Below are positions 43,114 through 54,900 of a DNA stretch of 64,000 nt, one piece after another; the stretch's first letter is position 1; each line of letters opens with the position of its first letter. The notes below the pieces were generated by a model that worked only from the letters and a program-made list of their open reading frames with translations, did no database searches and was not told where the DNA came from. The position numbers and the translations under genes are program-made. Source of the DNA: Podospora pseudoanserina (taxonomy: Eukaryota > Ascomycota > Sordariomycetes > Sordariales > Podosporaceae); NCBI RefSeq assembly GCF_035222485.1, contig NC_085922.1:1441001-1505000 (forward strand), written 5' to 3'.

Positions 43114-43990
43114 TTATAACCTCGCCGCCTCGCCCTGAACATTCGTCTCTGGTGGTGGTACCTCAGCCTTCTCCTCAGCCTTAACCTCAGCAACCTCCTC
43201 CTCAACAAGGTAATCCACAACCTTAGCCTCAGCAGCCTCTTCCTCAAGGAACTCCCTCGGCGTGAAAGCCCTCCCCTTCCCACTCAAATCAATCTCAGGA
43301 TCACTCTCCGCCAACTTAACCGCATCCTCCCAAGCATAAAACCTCTCCGTCAACACATGCTTAATACCGCGCATCGTAACCCGAACCTATTCTCTCATTA
43401 GCACACACATTCTCCCCCTCCCTTTCCCACCAACAAGGTAAACTCACCTCCCTATCCCTCCCCTGCGCCTCGCTCTTCCCAAACCCCATCTTCCCCCTCT
43501 CCCTCTCCCACGCCCCCGTCGCAATCCTGTTCCGCTCCTTCACGCAAACCCACCACAACCTATGCAGATCCTCCCAACTCTTCCCCCTCAGCTCCTCCAC
43601 CATCCACCCCCGCCCATGCTTCATGTCATCCTCTGGCGAAGCCGCCACCGTCTCCCGGTTTGGGAAAAAGTCCCACAGCCCGTGATCAGGGTCGACCTCG
43701 ACAGGAGGCAGCTCCTCGCGGGATCGAGGCTTGGGGAGCGGGTCGTCGGACATGGAGAGCCTCCAGCGGAGACCGGTCCGGCGGAGGGCCGACTGCCCGC
43801 GCGATTTGGACATGTCCTTGTTGGAGCGCGCGCCGGGGTAGGTGTGTCTTTTCAGGAGGGGGGCGGTCGTGGACATGGGGCGGGTTAGGGATAACAGTGG
43901 GTGAGATATCCTGACGGAGGAGGGGGAGGGTGTGAGTCTGAAGGCTGCGCCCAGGGAGGGGCGGACAGCTGAGGCGGCGGCGGTGGCCAT
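43114..43990 (-). CDS. mrpl4: mitochondrial large-subunit ribosomal protein uL29m (MRPL4)
   Basis: Two exons (43990-43448 and 43386-43114) encode 271 residues. A Ser/Arg/Ala presequence (about 45 residues) precedes HTYPGARSNKDMSKSRG. The uL29 core is the helix pair starting GRGWMVEELRGKSWEDLHRL then WWVCVKERNRIATGAWERE. After the 61-nt intron comes VRVTMRGIKHVLTERFYAWED, the mitochondria-specific extension typical of fungal MRPL4. uL29 sits next to the polypeptide exit of the large subunit, where nascent inner-membrane proteins leave. The C-terminal 60 residues are Glu/Ala-rich. The GTGAGT donor and AATAG acceptor are clear. Confidence 0.93.
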
Positions 43991-44492
43991 GGTGGTGGTG
44001 ATATATCGTTCGGTTCGAGAGGTTGTTCGCCGGTGGTAGTAAGTAGTAGGTAGTTCGTGTTCGTGTGGTTTCGGGTTCCTCCCTCCTCTAGCTGGAATGA
44101 AATGACTGCAATCCCAAATTTCGTCCCCTGGCCGACGTCGACGCTGTATACTGGCTTGGGTCGAGCGGTCGGTGGTCGTGGCGGTGGTCACAAAAGGTCC
44201 CCACGAGCAAAGCAAAAGCCGCTGCTGAACTTGGAGCTGGCTTGCTTGAGAAACTACCACTTTCAAAATTTGGGTGGTCCGAGCGCCTTCCCATCCAGCG
44301 GTGGAAATGTCAAACGGGAACTTCCGCTCTCTCGTTGAAATCCATCCCACCAATAGGTGCATACGGAGTGCTTTGAAACTGGATATTTGCATATTATTTC
44401 CACCGCCATCGCCCTGAAGCCATCACCACTTCAGCACGACGCCGACTGCACGATACACCGTCTGTTCAATCCTTGAAAGACAAAGCAAAAAG
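43991..44492. promoter_or_regulatory. divergent promoter, uL29m / small membrane protein
   Basis: About 500 bp lie between divergent starts. A 40-bp stretch before 44493 is rich in CA and AAAG, like a short fungal leader. No further element is distinct. Confidence 0.4.
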
Positions 44493-44777
44493 ATGACCCT
44501 CCTCCAGTACGTCCCATCCCCTTCCCCTCCCTCAAACACCCCATCCACTAACGTCTCCAAAAGAACCTACCAAGGCCTCTCCCCCAGAGCCAGACTAGGC
44601 GTCGGCTTCGGCCTCCTCGCCTGGGGCCTCATCGGTCTCAAGCTCTCAGACAAGGCAGAGGAAAAGCTGGGCTACACCCCCACCGAGCAGGACAAGGCCG
44701 AGCTCGACAAGATGATTCCAAAGATTCACTCTGTACCGAGGGAAAAGCCTTCCTCATCAACATCACCAACGCAATGA
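44493..44777 (+). CDS. small single-pass membrane protein, 75 residues after splicing
   Basis: A 57-nt intron is inferred at 44507-44563: GTACGT donor, CACTAAC branch site, AAAAG acceptor. Exon 1 is 14 nt. The spliced protein starts MTLLQTYQGLSPRARLG, then has one hydrophobic helix (VGFGLLAWGLIGLKL) and a charged tail with GYTPTEQDKAELDKM. The intron is a multiple of three without a stop, so the unspliced frame gives 94 residues with a Ser/Pro/Asn-rich insert. The basic N terminus, one helix and acidic tail suggest a mitochondrial inner-membrane or organelle-anchored microprotein. That is inference; I do not recognise a named family. Confidence 0.75.
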   Translation: MTLLQYVPSPSPPSNTPSTNVSKRTYQGLSPRARLGVGFGLLAWGLIGLKLSDKAEEKLGYTPTEQDKAELDKMIPKIHSVPREKPSSSTSPTQ

Positions 44778-45885
44778 TATCCGGCAGGGGCTGAAAATAC
44801 AACAAATAAATAATTTATACACAAATACCCAGCCAGCGCTTGCTCATTTGAAATCTTCGCAGGGAATCCAAGTCGTGATGTTGAACAGGCCTGCTTCCAG
44901 TTGTTTGTTTTCTCAGAGACACCATGACCACTCTACCACACATCGTTCTTGCACAAGAAACTCCCTTATAACAACTCACACCCTTCCGCTCTGTTGACCT
45001 CCGCTTCTAAAGTAAAAACGTATGTAAATATGTTCTGACATGATGTACAATGGTTGTCCAGCCAGTTTTCCTTTTCGACTCCCACTCTTCGCCCATTTCA
45101 ACCTCCCCACAACCATCATCCCCTTTTCAAACCCTTCCCTTGACTTTTCCCACCCTCCCATTCAACTTTTTTATCATTAATTTTTTTTACATCCCTCCCC
45201 ACTCCAGGGAACTTGTTCACTGACCATGTTCACAGCAGCATCTATTTCCTCATCCTCCGCCATCCATCCACCCATCCTCCACTACCCACCCGCTTATTGC
45301 CCTCCCCCCATCCCCAAGTCTATGTTCGTTCGATCGTTCGTTGCAGGTGAGAATTCTGGGAAGAATAAAAACTTGTCTAATGCAAAGCCACGCCACCCCA
45401 TAACACACTCCATAAAACAGACGAGGAAAAAAAGAGATAGAAATCTAAGAATCTGATGAACCATCCGCATTGATCAATTGAAGACGCCCACACCGCCAAG
45501 CCCACCATCCACGTCTGTAGAAAATGCAAACTGCAAACCGCCGAGTTTGTGACCCATCTGATGCAAACGGAGGGGGAATCGAAACTTTTGGGGGATGTGT
45601 CACCCGTGCGTGTATCGGAGGGAGAGGAACACCCAGATCATCATAAGCTCGGAAAACCCACTTTCAGCTCGCAAAACACAAAAGAGAGGAAAAAAGCAGA
45701 GAAACCGCAGGAAAAACAATGAATACAAGACTAAACGAGACCACCCCATTGACTGTGAGAAAGCAAAATGAGCATTAAAACGCCGTTGATGCAGTTTGTT
45801 GAGCGGTGCCCAGCACACTGGGTCGCTATTATGCCGATATTCCTCTCATTCTCTCCGCTACCGAGTTGCATTTCCGGACGAGTGA
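44778..45885. other. convergent 3' intergenic, 1.1 kb
   Basis: This is the 3' flank of the small membrane protein and of the C2H2 factor. It is pyrimidine-rich from 45060 to 45320 and purine-rich near 45420-45760. No gene is supported. Confidence 0.55.
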
Positions 45886-48800
45886 CTACCTCGTCGTATA
45901 GGGGAGACGCCTGAATAGTTGAGTCATGTCCAGTGTCGTGTCCACCGCACCGTAGGCCTCATCGATGTCCCCCACTGATCCCATATCCTCCCCCCGCGCA
46001 GCCCCATCTGTAAGAACCCAATTCTTGACCGACTTTAGCATGTGGATGACGCGTGCAAATCGTTGATCGGGGTTCATGACGAGATCGACGTGCCGTGTTG
46101 TCCTCAAAAGATGGGTCGCCAGCCAGTAAAAATGGATGCCGTCCCTGCAGAATCCATACCGTCCAAGATATGCCGCGGCCGATGGAGGGAACTGGACTGC
46201 CATGTCATGATCCCAGTTTGCCTTGAACTTGTCCAAAGCCGTTATCAACGTCTTCAAAGTCTGCGGATCGACAAGGTTCGCAGCAATATCCGTGGGAGTC
46301 GTGCGACCACTACCATGCGGAACAGAGCTTCCTTGCGCATCCACAAACCAGGCGTTTGTCGGCAAAGGGGTGCTAGATCGACTGATGGCATTCCTGCCCT
46401 CCAATTGAACCTGTCTCAGGATGTCGAGTAGGGCATGAATAAGAATGAATTTCCCGTAGAGGTTGGTCGACCCCGGCAAAACTCGATAGCTGTTGTCGAG
46501 CAACGCCTTGAGAACCATGCGCATTTCGGGTTGTGTCGTACGTCGAGTGCCATCGGGATTTCGTCTTTCGGCAGCTGCAGGCCCACAGAGCCCCAGAGCT
46601 TCAGCACACTCAACCGCGTTGCTCGCCTCCCACGCTGCGTCATCCGCAGGGAGAGGGAGCCGAAGATCGAATGGGGTGAACTCGGGACCGCAGTTGAAAT
46701 AGAGCCCCAAAGCCGCATCGTAGATGAAAATAAGATACATAGTTCTGACACGAGCCTCCTGACCCACCCAGCGTTGCCAATCAAACTGCGAAGCTGGGAA
46801 GTTTTGCGAGGCAAAGCTTGACTGGTGGAGAGGGCTGAAAGACGATTCTCCTTGCGAAAGGTGTAACAATCCAGCCTTGCGAGCCAGATTGGCAATTAGA
46901 GGCCAAATTCGCCGAGCTTTCTGGCGTTGGGCTGCGGTACCGTGCCAGGTAAACAAAACTTGAACATGTGCGATTGCCTGGAACTCTTCCAGGGCCGAGT
47001 TGGATGCCCAGTCATAGGTTTGCGCAAATCCCTCATCCTGAGCCAGTGAAGCCCTGAACAAAAGAGATGAGCTTTCAAACGAGGTCCTGAGCACTTCCAT
47101 AATCTCCCGAATGTTGTCGGGGGGGGTTCGGTCCGAGTAGCATGCGCCTACGATGCACATAGCAGCCAAAAGGCCGACATAGGCGTCCAGGGCGCGGAAC
47201 GTGGGAATGTGGACGGTAGCAAAGTGCACGTGATAGTTGGTATACTGTTCCAAGAAATGTCGAATGTTGTCGGGCTGGAAATGATGGTTGACGAGTTGGG
47301 CAGTGGGATTAGTGGGATCAGAGGTGGGGCACAAAAACTCGATGATTCTGCGGGACAGGTGGTGATAGGCGTTAGGATACGAGGGCGGAATTCCCCATGA
47401 GGGGAACGTCGACGAGTCGGTGGCTGTGTCGCCCGGAATGATGCCAACCGCTCGCGCAGAGCCAGAGTTAGGATCGGGCTTGGCCGCGGTCGCCTTCTCC
47501 TGTTCGCAAGTTAGGTCTTTCCACACATTAATGAAGAGATATGAAATGGGGTGTGGGATGGTTCGCACCTGCCTGTGAGAACATCTGCGCCCACTGGTCG
47601 CCGCCCTGGCCGCCGAGGAAGGGCATGCCGGTCCCGTTCTGGGGCATGCTGTAGTTCGCCAGCTGGGGGTTGATGTTGGCCGTCATGTTGTTCGAAACGT
47701 CGCCGCCGGTATAAGTCTGGTCAAAGCTGCCAGGACGCGTCGACGCGCCCATGACAGACCCAGTCATGCTTCTCCTATCGCGATTGGCGTCTTCGATTCG
47801 GTTAATGCTGCTCGATCTCGACAATTGATTCTGATCGTTGGCCATGTTGGTCATGGCTTCGGGGGCAGAGATCAGGCCAAATGGATGCTGCACCATTCCG
47901 TCACCCGGAATGCTGGGCATGCCATTCATGTGGTTCACCTCACCTTCAATGGCCTTCTGCTGAGCAGCAGCATTCTTCTTGACGTGCGCCTGCGGGTGAG
48001 ACAAATGGCTCGCACCCGTAGGGTTGCCACGTCTAACCGAGCACTTGATGAAGTGACGCTTGAGGATGTCGCTACGCGAGAAGGTGTCGCGGCACAGGAC
48101 ACACATGTAGGGGCGATCGCCGGTGTCTACGAATACACGTTAGGCTACAGGACACGTCACAGCGCTTTCAGTCGAGTCAACTTACGTCTGAGCAAATGAC
48201 GCTTCAGATGCTTGGCATGAAGATAGGTCTTAGTGCAGTGAGGGCAAGGAAACTTGCCGTCCGCATCCTTCTGGGGGATCGGGTTCTTGGCGGTGGTGCC
48301 AGGAGCAGGAGCGGCAGGCCGGCCCGGAGCACTAGGGAGGATACCTCTGCGGCCCTGGGAACCAACAACGTGAGTCGGCTGGTCGCCACCCTCGGGCAGC
48401 ATGCCGTTCTGGCCCATCATGGGGCTCTGAACGTAGGGGGAGCTAATGCCAGCCTGCGGCATTCCACTAGCCGGCATCGGGCGGAGAACAGGTGGAGCCC
48501 GGGCGCCGGCCGGAGATGGGGCCGGGGCAATTGGCTGAGGATGCGCGGCAGCGGCCGTGGTGTTCGGCATCATGGTGGAGGTGCTGGCGGGATAGCCCTG
48601 AGTGGGATAGCTGTTGTTCATCATGGGGTAGTTTCCAGCGCCGCGTCCAGCACTTTGGTTGGGCGGAGGCGGGTAGCTGGTCATGTTGTTGGTGACGGGA
48701 GTATTGGGAGCGGAAGGCGTCCGAGAACCGTGGGGATAGTTCCCGTAAGGAGGCTGTTGCATAGCCGGATGGCTGGGTTGGAGCGGCGGCAGGGTCTGCG

Positions 48801-48933
48801 GAGGGAGGCCCGTGGAGTGGTGCTGCTGCTGGTGCTGCTGCTGGATGGGATGCTGTGACACGGCTGGCTGAGAGGAATACGAAGCCGTCGACGTGTTTAT
48901 GACATTCGCCGAGCCGTTTGGCAGACCTTCCAT
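45886..48933 (-). CDS. C2H2 zinc-finger transcription factor with fungal-specific domain
   Basis: Three exons (48933-48186, 48126-47569, about 47516-45886) give 978 residues. The N-terminal 220 residues are Gln/Pro/Ser/Asn-rich. Two adjacent zinc fingers span about residues 225-280: FPCPHCTKTYLHAKHLKRH-LLRH (C2H2), then YMCVLCRDTFSRSDILKRHF-IKC, where the last ligand is Cys (C2HC). Basic KCSVRRGNP follows. The C-terminal 540 residues look like the fungal-specific transcription factor domain (HVHFATVHIPTFRALDAY; ARKAGLLHLS; RTMYLIFIYDAALGLYF). The second intron is less certain: donor G|GTGCGA (phase 1) joins in frame only to AAAG|AC at 47517, although a better-looking CTAAC...AACAG site lies 16 nt on but would break the frame. 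Target genes are unknown. Confidence 0.85.
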
Positions 48934-51900
48934 AATCCGTCACACAAATACCTTAAAGTGGCGAGCACAGAATAACCATCCGAGGCCTTGGGGGGCGTCG
49001 AAGGGCTCTTTTGCGCGCGTTGGGGGAAGAGTAGTCGGTGCTACTCGTGAGGACGGGCGATGCAACAACGCGTCGTGTGCACGGGGGGTGATGATATGCC
49101 TCAGTCGGCGCGCGCTCTCGCTTGGGCAGAAGGGGGCAGGCAGCAAGAGCTGTTTGTTCCTTTGTCGGCTGTCGCAGGACTCGGAACCGGGACGACAGGC
49201 TTCTGATGGAAGGTCAGATGCGATGCGCCGGAAGGTGATCTGGCTGTGCAACAATTGTCGCGATGATGCGTCGTCGTCAAAGGTTGGCGCGTGTCGATGG
49301 TGGTGGTGCTCGTGGGTGGAGAATACCCTACCTTAAGCGGAAAGTTGAGGCTCAAAGGAAAAAGATGTGGTGAGTGGAGAGAAATGGAGAGGTTTGAGTG
49401 GAAAGTCGGGTGGAGACTGCCTCTTTTTGTGCTGCTGGATTTGGGTTTTGGGGGGTGGTGTGTGAGGGGAGCTGTCAGGTACTTGCTGATGGCGGCCGGC
49501 GGGCAGTGGGTGGGTTATACAGTTCCTGGCTGGCAGCCGTTGGGTACCTCCTGGGAGCAGCCTGGTGGGGACCGAGCTGGGATTGTGGGAATTGTGGGAT
49601 TGCAATGGTGGAGGGTCCTCCCAAAATTTCCCAGGTGAAATATGGAGAATCGTCCGGAAATCAAGCCTTTTGAGCGGTGGGGAGCGAGTTTGATGAAACC
49701 CAATTGTGCGAGTCGATTAGGTCTTTGGGTATTCGACGCTGGCGAGGGAAAGGAGAAAGGGCTTTGCTTTGCTGTGCTTTTGCTTTGGTTTGGGCAGTCG
49801 CGCAGACAGGATGTGGACGAGGGAAAAAAGAAGTGAAAGTGGATAAAAACAAGGGAAGGGAATGGGGACCGGCACTCAGGTAAAAAGAAAAGAGACTTGA
49901 CTTGCGTCTGGCGGTATCTTTTGGCAGGTGGCAGGGTAAAAATGCCCAGGGGGAGCAAGTGAAGAAAGAACTGAAAAAATAAGAATAAAAAAAAATACAG
50001 TTACAAGAGGCAAGTCACGTCCCTTTGGTCCTCCTCTGTTTTGGCGGCCATGTAAAAAGACCGGAAGCGTGTTTCTACCTACTCGCACACACATTGGCTT
50101 GCCCCTCGTACCCGGACTTGGGCAAAAGCCATTTACTTCATCTCGAGGAATAAAGTTTTGCTTACTCCGAGATTCTGTTGAATCAGCAGACTACAAATAC
50201 TACTCCCATCAAGATGCCCTCACCTCTACACATATGAATTGCCCGCCTGTTACAGAATGTCCCGGTACCGCATCCGAAATGTCTGAATTTTTGCAACAAA
50301 GCGACTCGACGGACGAGGGCTGGGCGGTGACCTCATCAATACAGTGCGGCATGCACGGCGTACTTGGGCGGCAGGCGGTAGCGACAGGGACCTGTGGTGG
50401 TGGTCAAAGGGACGTCCTTGGCAAGTGGTCTGAGGTGGGATAGCAGAGGCAGGGACTGGGCTGGGAGGAACCACGCTCCGAGCAAGGACACTGGTTGGGT
50501 GGTGTCCAGTAGGGTGGTTGCCGATACATGTGATGCTTCAAAACGGCAACCAGCGACGCCCAAAGGACCGCCATGGACAGCCAATGTTGATACGAAATGC
50601 CATCGAGCTCTAGGCCCGAGACGTGGCGTTGAAGGCCCAGACGCCATCCGCAGTCCAAGATGTGATCAGACTGGTAGGACCTTGGCTGTTTTATCCAGCG
50701 GCAAGATTTGCCCATTCCTGCCGTGGTGTTGATAACTTGATGCGTGCTTTTCCAGCATCCACTCATCACAAGTTGGATAATGGCCATGTTTCCAAACGGA
50801 AGTCGACGGGAGCGGAGGGGCTTCCAGTCTCGCGGAAACACTAGCCCAGACAAGTATCACAGGAGATGGGCACTATGCCAAAAGCATCGCCGCCTGCTGT
50901 CTGTGACGTTTTCGGTTTGTACTGTGTGCTCTTTGCGAAAACGACGACGCCGCCACCAATCCCGAAGTTACCGCCCACAACCCGCCGACATGTTTGAATG
51001 TATTGGAAATACGCGGATTCGTAATCCTGTACTTTTTGTCCAAAAGGGGTGGTCCACTGGCAATACTCACAGACATTATTTAAATAAGTGCTGGATCGGT
51101 GCTATGACTGGCTACTTCTCTTGTAGTTTTTTACCCTATCTCGATATGCTGGTGATCTGATATTGATGACTCTTGAACCGCATCAACATCAAACCTACAC
51201 TTCTTCTCGCCTCACCTTTTGTGTCTTCGCTGGCCGACGATCAGATCAGCAGCAAGAGCGGTCACGGGGTTTTTTTCTCTCTCGCAGTTTCTGTTACGCG
51301 GTCTTCTCGGGATGACTGCCATCGCCTCACCCAAAGAGGCATCTCCGTGTTTGTTAATAATCGGCCGCCAGGGGGCAAATTCTCGATGGTGTTTTTGTCT
51401 ATCGATTTTTCCAAGTCTGAGCACTTTCTTGGACGACGATGACAACAACGGCCAACAGGATCAGACGCACCACCACCTGGCCTCGGTGACGAGAAAGACG
51501 GACTTCTCCCTCTGCTGTTGTGGTCGTCTGAGAGCCATCAGATCCATGACCCCAGGCCGTGATGGCGTGGATGGCGTGGACAGCGGAACGACCGAATCGT
51601 CGCAGAACTTGCGGTGAGGAATTGTGCCGCATTGGTTCCGTCGGGTAGTTCGGTTATCTCAGCGGCTGTCGGATGCTGTGCCTGTTCTTCCTTGGAATTC
51701 CCATTCATAACTCGATCACCTTGACAGCCAACAACGCCCTGGAAATATAACGAGATCTGACCTCTCTTGTGGTGGGAGGTGGTGGTTACAGTCCCACGTA
51801 ATATTACTACACCGTACAACCAAGCCCGCCAACGCCCATCTGCGGCAGCAAAGCAACAAATCATCAACGGGGTGGTCAGCTCATGGCACTTGCATATATT

Positions 51901-54900
51901 ATGCAATCGTGCAGCGTGCCGTTCGCCCTTCACAAAACAACAGACGGCCACATTCTGTATGAATTGGCAGAATGAGTCCCTTGATGTCCGCTGTGGTCCG
52001 GGTGTGGCTCGCTCCTGACTGAATTGGTGTGATGATGTGCAGCCTCCACGAGTCAAGGTGGTGAGCGAAAGCCGCACGCGAAACCGCCCCAGACATGCAT
52101 CCCTGCCCTGCCACTCTCCATCCATTCCACTTCTGCCTCGGCTTGTCGTTGCGGTGCAGGGGGCAAGCAGAGGAATTTGATGCCGAGAAAGAGGGGGCTC
52201 ATTGCTTGGCATCTAGGTGTTGCTGACGCCGCACTGTGTCCCGTATGTGTTGACGGAAATCTTCACCTTCTGCGAATACCGTCAACAAAGTCTGATCCTC
52301 TCACTCTCGCTGAAACACCGCATAGCTTCCCTGTGTTTTTGGAATGGAATGCAGACTCGCCCAACGGGGACTCATTGGTTCTCACTCCTCAGGCCTCAGG
52401 GTCTTTCGAGCCATGGCGGGGCTCTTGGCCCCTCTTTCTTTGGTGGATGATGGTTTATCCTCTAGCCCACGATGCCTTATTACAACGTCCCTACTGCACA
52501 ATGCGCTTGAGGCATCGATCAATAGAAACAGCCTGGACAGATCTGGACATTTCCCCATTTTCCTAGCGCGCGCGCGACAGCCGCCAACTCGAGTATTATT
52601 CTTCGTTGCAACTTGACAACCCAAGAGCCCAAAGACGGGGGGTTGGTAGGTAGGTAGGTAGGTACTTTGGACTCGAGACGCGTCCTGGCATCCCGCGCAC
52701 GGCGTCGGGTGAAAGTGGCCCCTCCAGGGGGATCGATCAACTAACGACGAGTGGAGATGCTCTTTGGGCGATCCGAGGGGAGCAGACGGCGGGCGAGGTG
52801 GGACGGTCTCCGTGAGGCTCTGGGAGGGTCTTCATCGTGAACCCACACCTGCGGGTTCTGTGCGACATCAAAAGGGAAAAATTGGAGATGGCCCCGATGG
52901 ATTGAGGGGCGTTTTCTAGAAGCGCGGGAGCTCCACCAAGATCTCTTCAGCACATATCAAAAGCAATATCATATCGCATCATGGACACAAACCTCAACCT
53001 TGAATTCTCTTCCCGGCTCGGGACGCTCACAGCCATCACGGCCTCACCCGTCCGTTGCGGTCAAGACAATCCCCCGGCCTCGCTCACCCTCACAACGTCA
53101 CAACGCCCGCCCACCTAGCCAGACGCCAAGCCCTGCACTGGGTGTTGTTCGCCCTTCATATCGGCGTCGGGGGAAAAGCCGACAGCGACAACAACATGCC
53201 ACGTCGCTCGCCCGGCGAGTCAGGCCTGGATGCGTTCCCCTCACGAGAAAGCAACGGAGACGGCAACGACAACGACAACACCTGCCAGATCCAACCTCGA
53301 GTGCCGCCGGCGCTATCCATCGGCTAGAGGTGCTGGCTTAAACAACATGTGGGGTGGTGGTCCGAGTTGCAAGTCATTTAGTCCGTGGCTTGTCGTCTGC
53401 CACTGCCAGGCAGGCAGACAGACACCCGACGCAGGCAGACTGGAAAGCTAACCTAGGTAAACCGCTAGCCATCTGTCACTGGGAGCCCAAGGTCGACGGT
53501 CGACAGGAAGGGAGCTACCCTGGGTTCCATGGTTGGGCCGAATTGGCTTTCATATCTCGAAATCGATGGCGGGGTGAAGTTCCCAAGTCCCAAGCCTCCC
53601 CGTCTGGCTGCCCACAAAAAAAAGGGCCCCCTCATCTGGTCTCGTTCCCCCAACTTTTGGCTGAATCCAGCGAACGATTGGCGCGAGTATCCATTCCCGG
53701 CGATAAAACCGACCCAACACGTCCCGTCCGTCGTCGAACCCTGGTCGATGTGGCGTTCATGATGCGCGAACTCTGTGGGACCCCAGACACGCCAGAGCAA
53801 AACCTAAAAACGAGTTCACCTCATCATAGCACTGTTGAATCCCGTCACCAACCTTCAACAACAAAACAGTCCTTCGGTAGGACTCTCTTGTTGGCCAGGG
53901 CTGCTGCTGTGTAATCAGTAGCCAGCGGTCCTATGTCGGCCAGAATTCCTGGAAGCCGGTACCAAGCGAGAAATCTCTTCCAGATCACCAGTGCTGCAAA
54001 CAATTTGCTCACCCACTGATCCTCTGTACATGGCCTTGTACGACAGGCGCGCAGCAGATGATGGGCAATTGGCGGCATGGTTGCATCATCACCCCCGCTC
54101 TCAAAGCAGGCAAGATGCCGCAGCAATCCCACCCTCCGCCGCCTGTGCTCATCTCCGGAACAGCGGACCACGCTCCAACGCCAGGTACTGGGCAAGCCGG
54201 CAAGCGAGATCTTCTTTTTTTTTGTATCAGCAGCATTCCATCTTATCTGGAAATGCCTTGCTCATCACCAGTATAGAGCCCCTAATGATGCGTCAATACA
54301 CGACACCTACCTTCGGCAACACCTCACGGCAATTGAGGACCGAGATCCGGCCGATAGATCACATCCAGATATCACTCGCCATCTTGTCCCCCCACGAATT
54401 TTAGATACGATTCTGCTCTACCCTGGAATCGTTTGATTCCAATGTCACCTCACCACTAATCATAGACAGTCGTGGAACAAATGAAGGTTTTAATATCATC
54501 GCTATCGATCATTCCCCGGCACTCTGCCCGCGCCTTTGACAGCAAACGGTGCGATGTCGGCGGCACTGCCCAGAACGGTAAGCCGTCCTCGAAGCCACGC
54601 CATCCGTCGATCGCCACGGGGATGTGTTTTTAACCGCACACCATACGCCAACATCGGTCTGAAGGAAGCCAAAAACATACAATGTGCTGTACACGCGGTA
54701 CGCGCCACTAATAAGGCTATTTGTCTGGAAGATGATTAGATAATGGGTTGTGGGTCTACAGAATACCGAACATAGTCCGCGGAGAAGACTGGCCGCTCCC
54801 GCTCCCGGCTCCTCACCTGCTGTTTTGACACCATCTCCGCAGAGAAAAGCGGCCAAGTGTGCGGACGCACAACAGGAAAATAAGTTGGTCAGAAGCATGT

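Noticed and set aside
43361-44392. 343-codon ORF extending upstream of uL29m
   Set aside because: Residues before Met 43990 are not protein-like; the mitochondrial presequence begins at that Met.
51538-52212. 224-codon minus-strand ORF in the gene desert
   Set aside because: No recognisable motif, many Cys/His/Arg scattered without pattern, no leader; plausible by chance in 12 kb.
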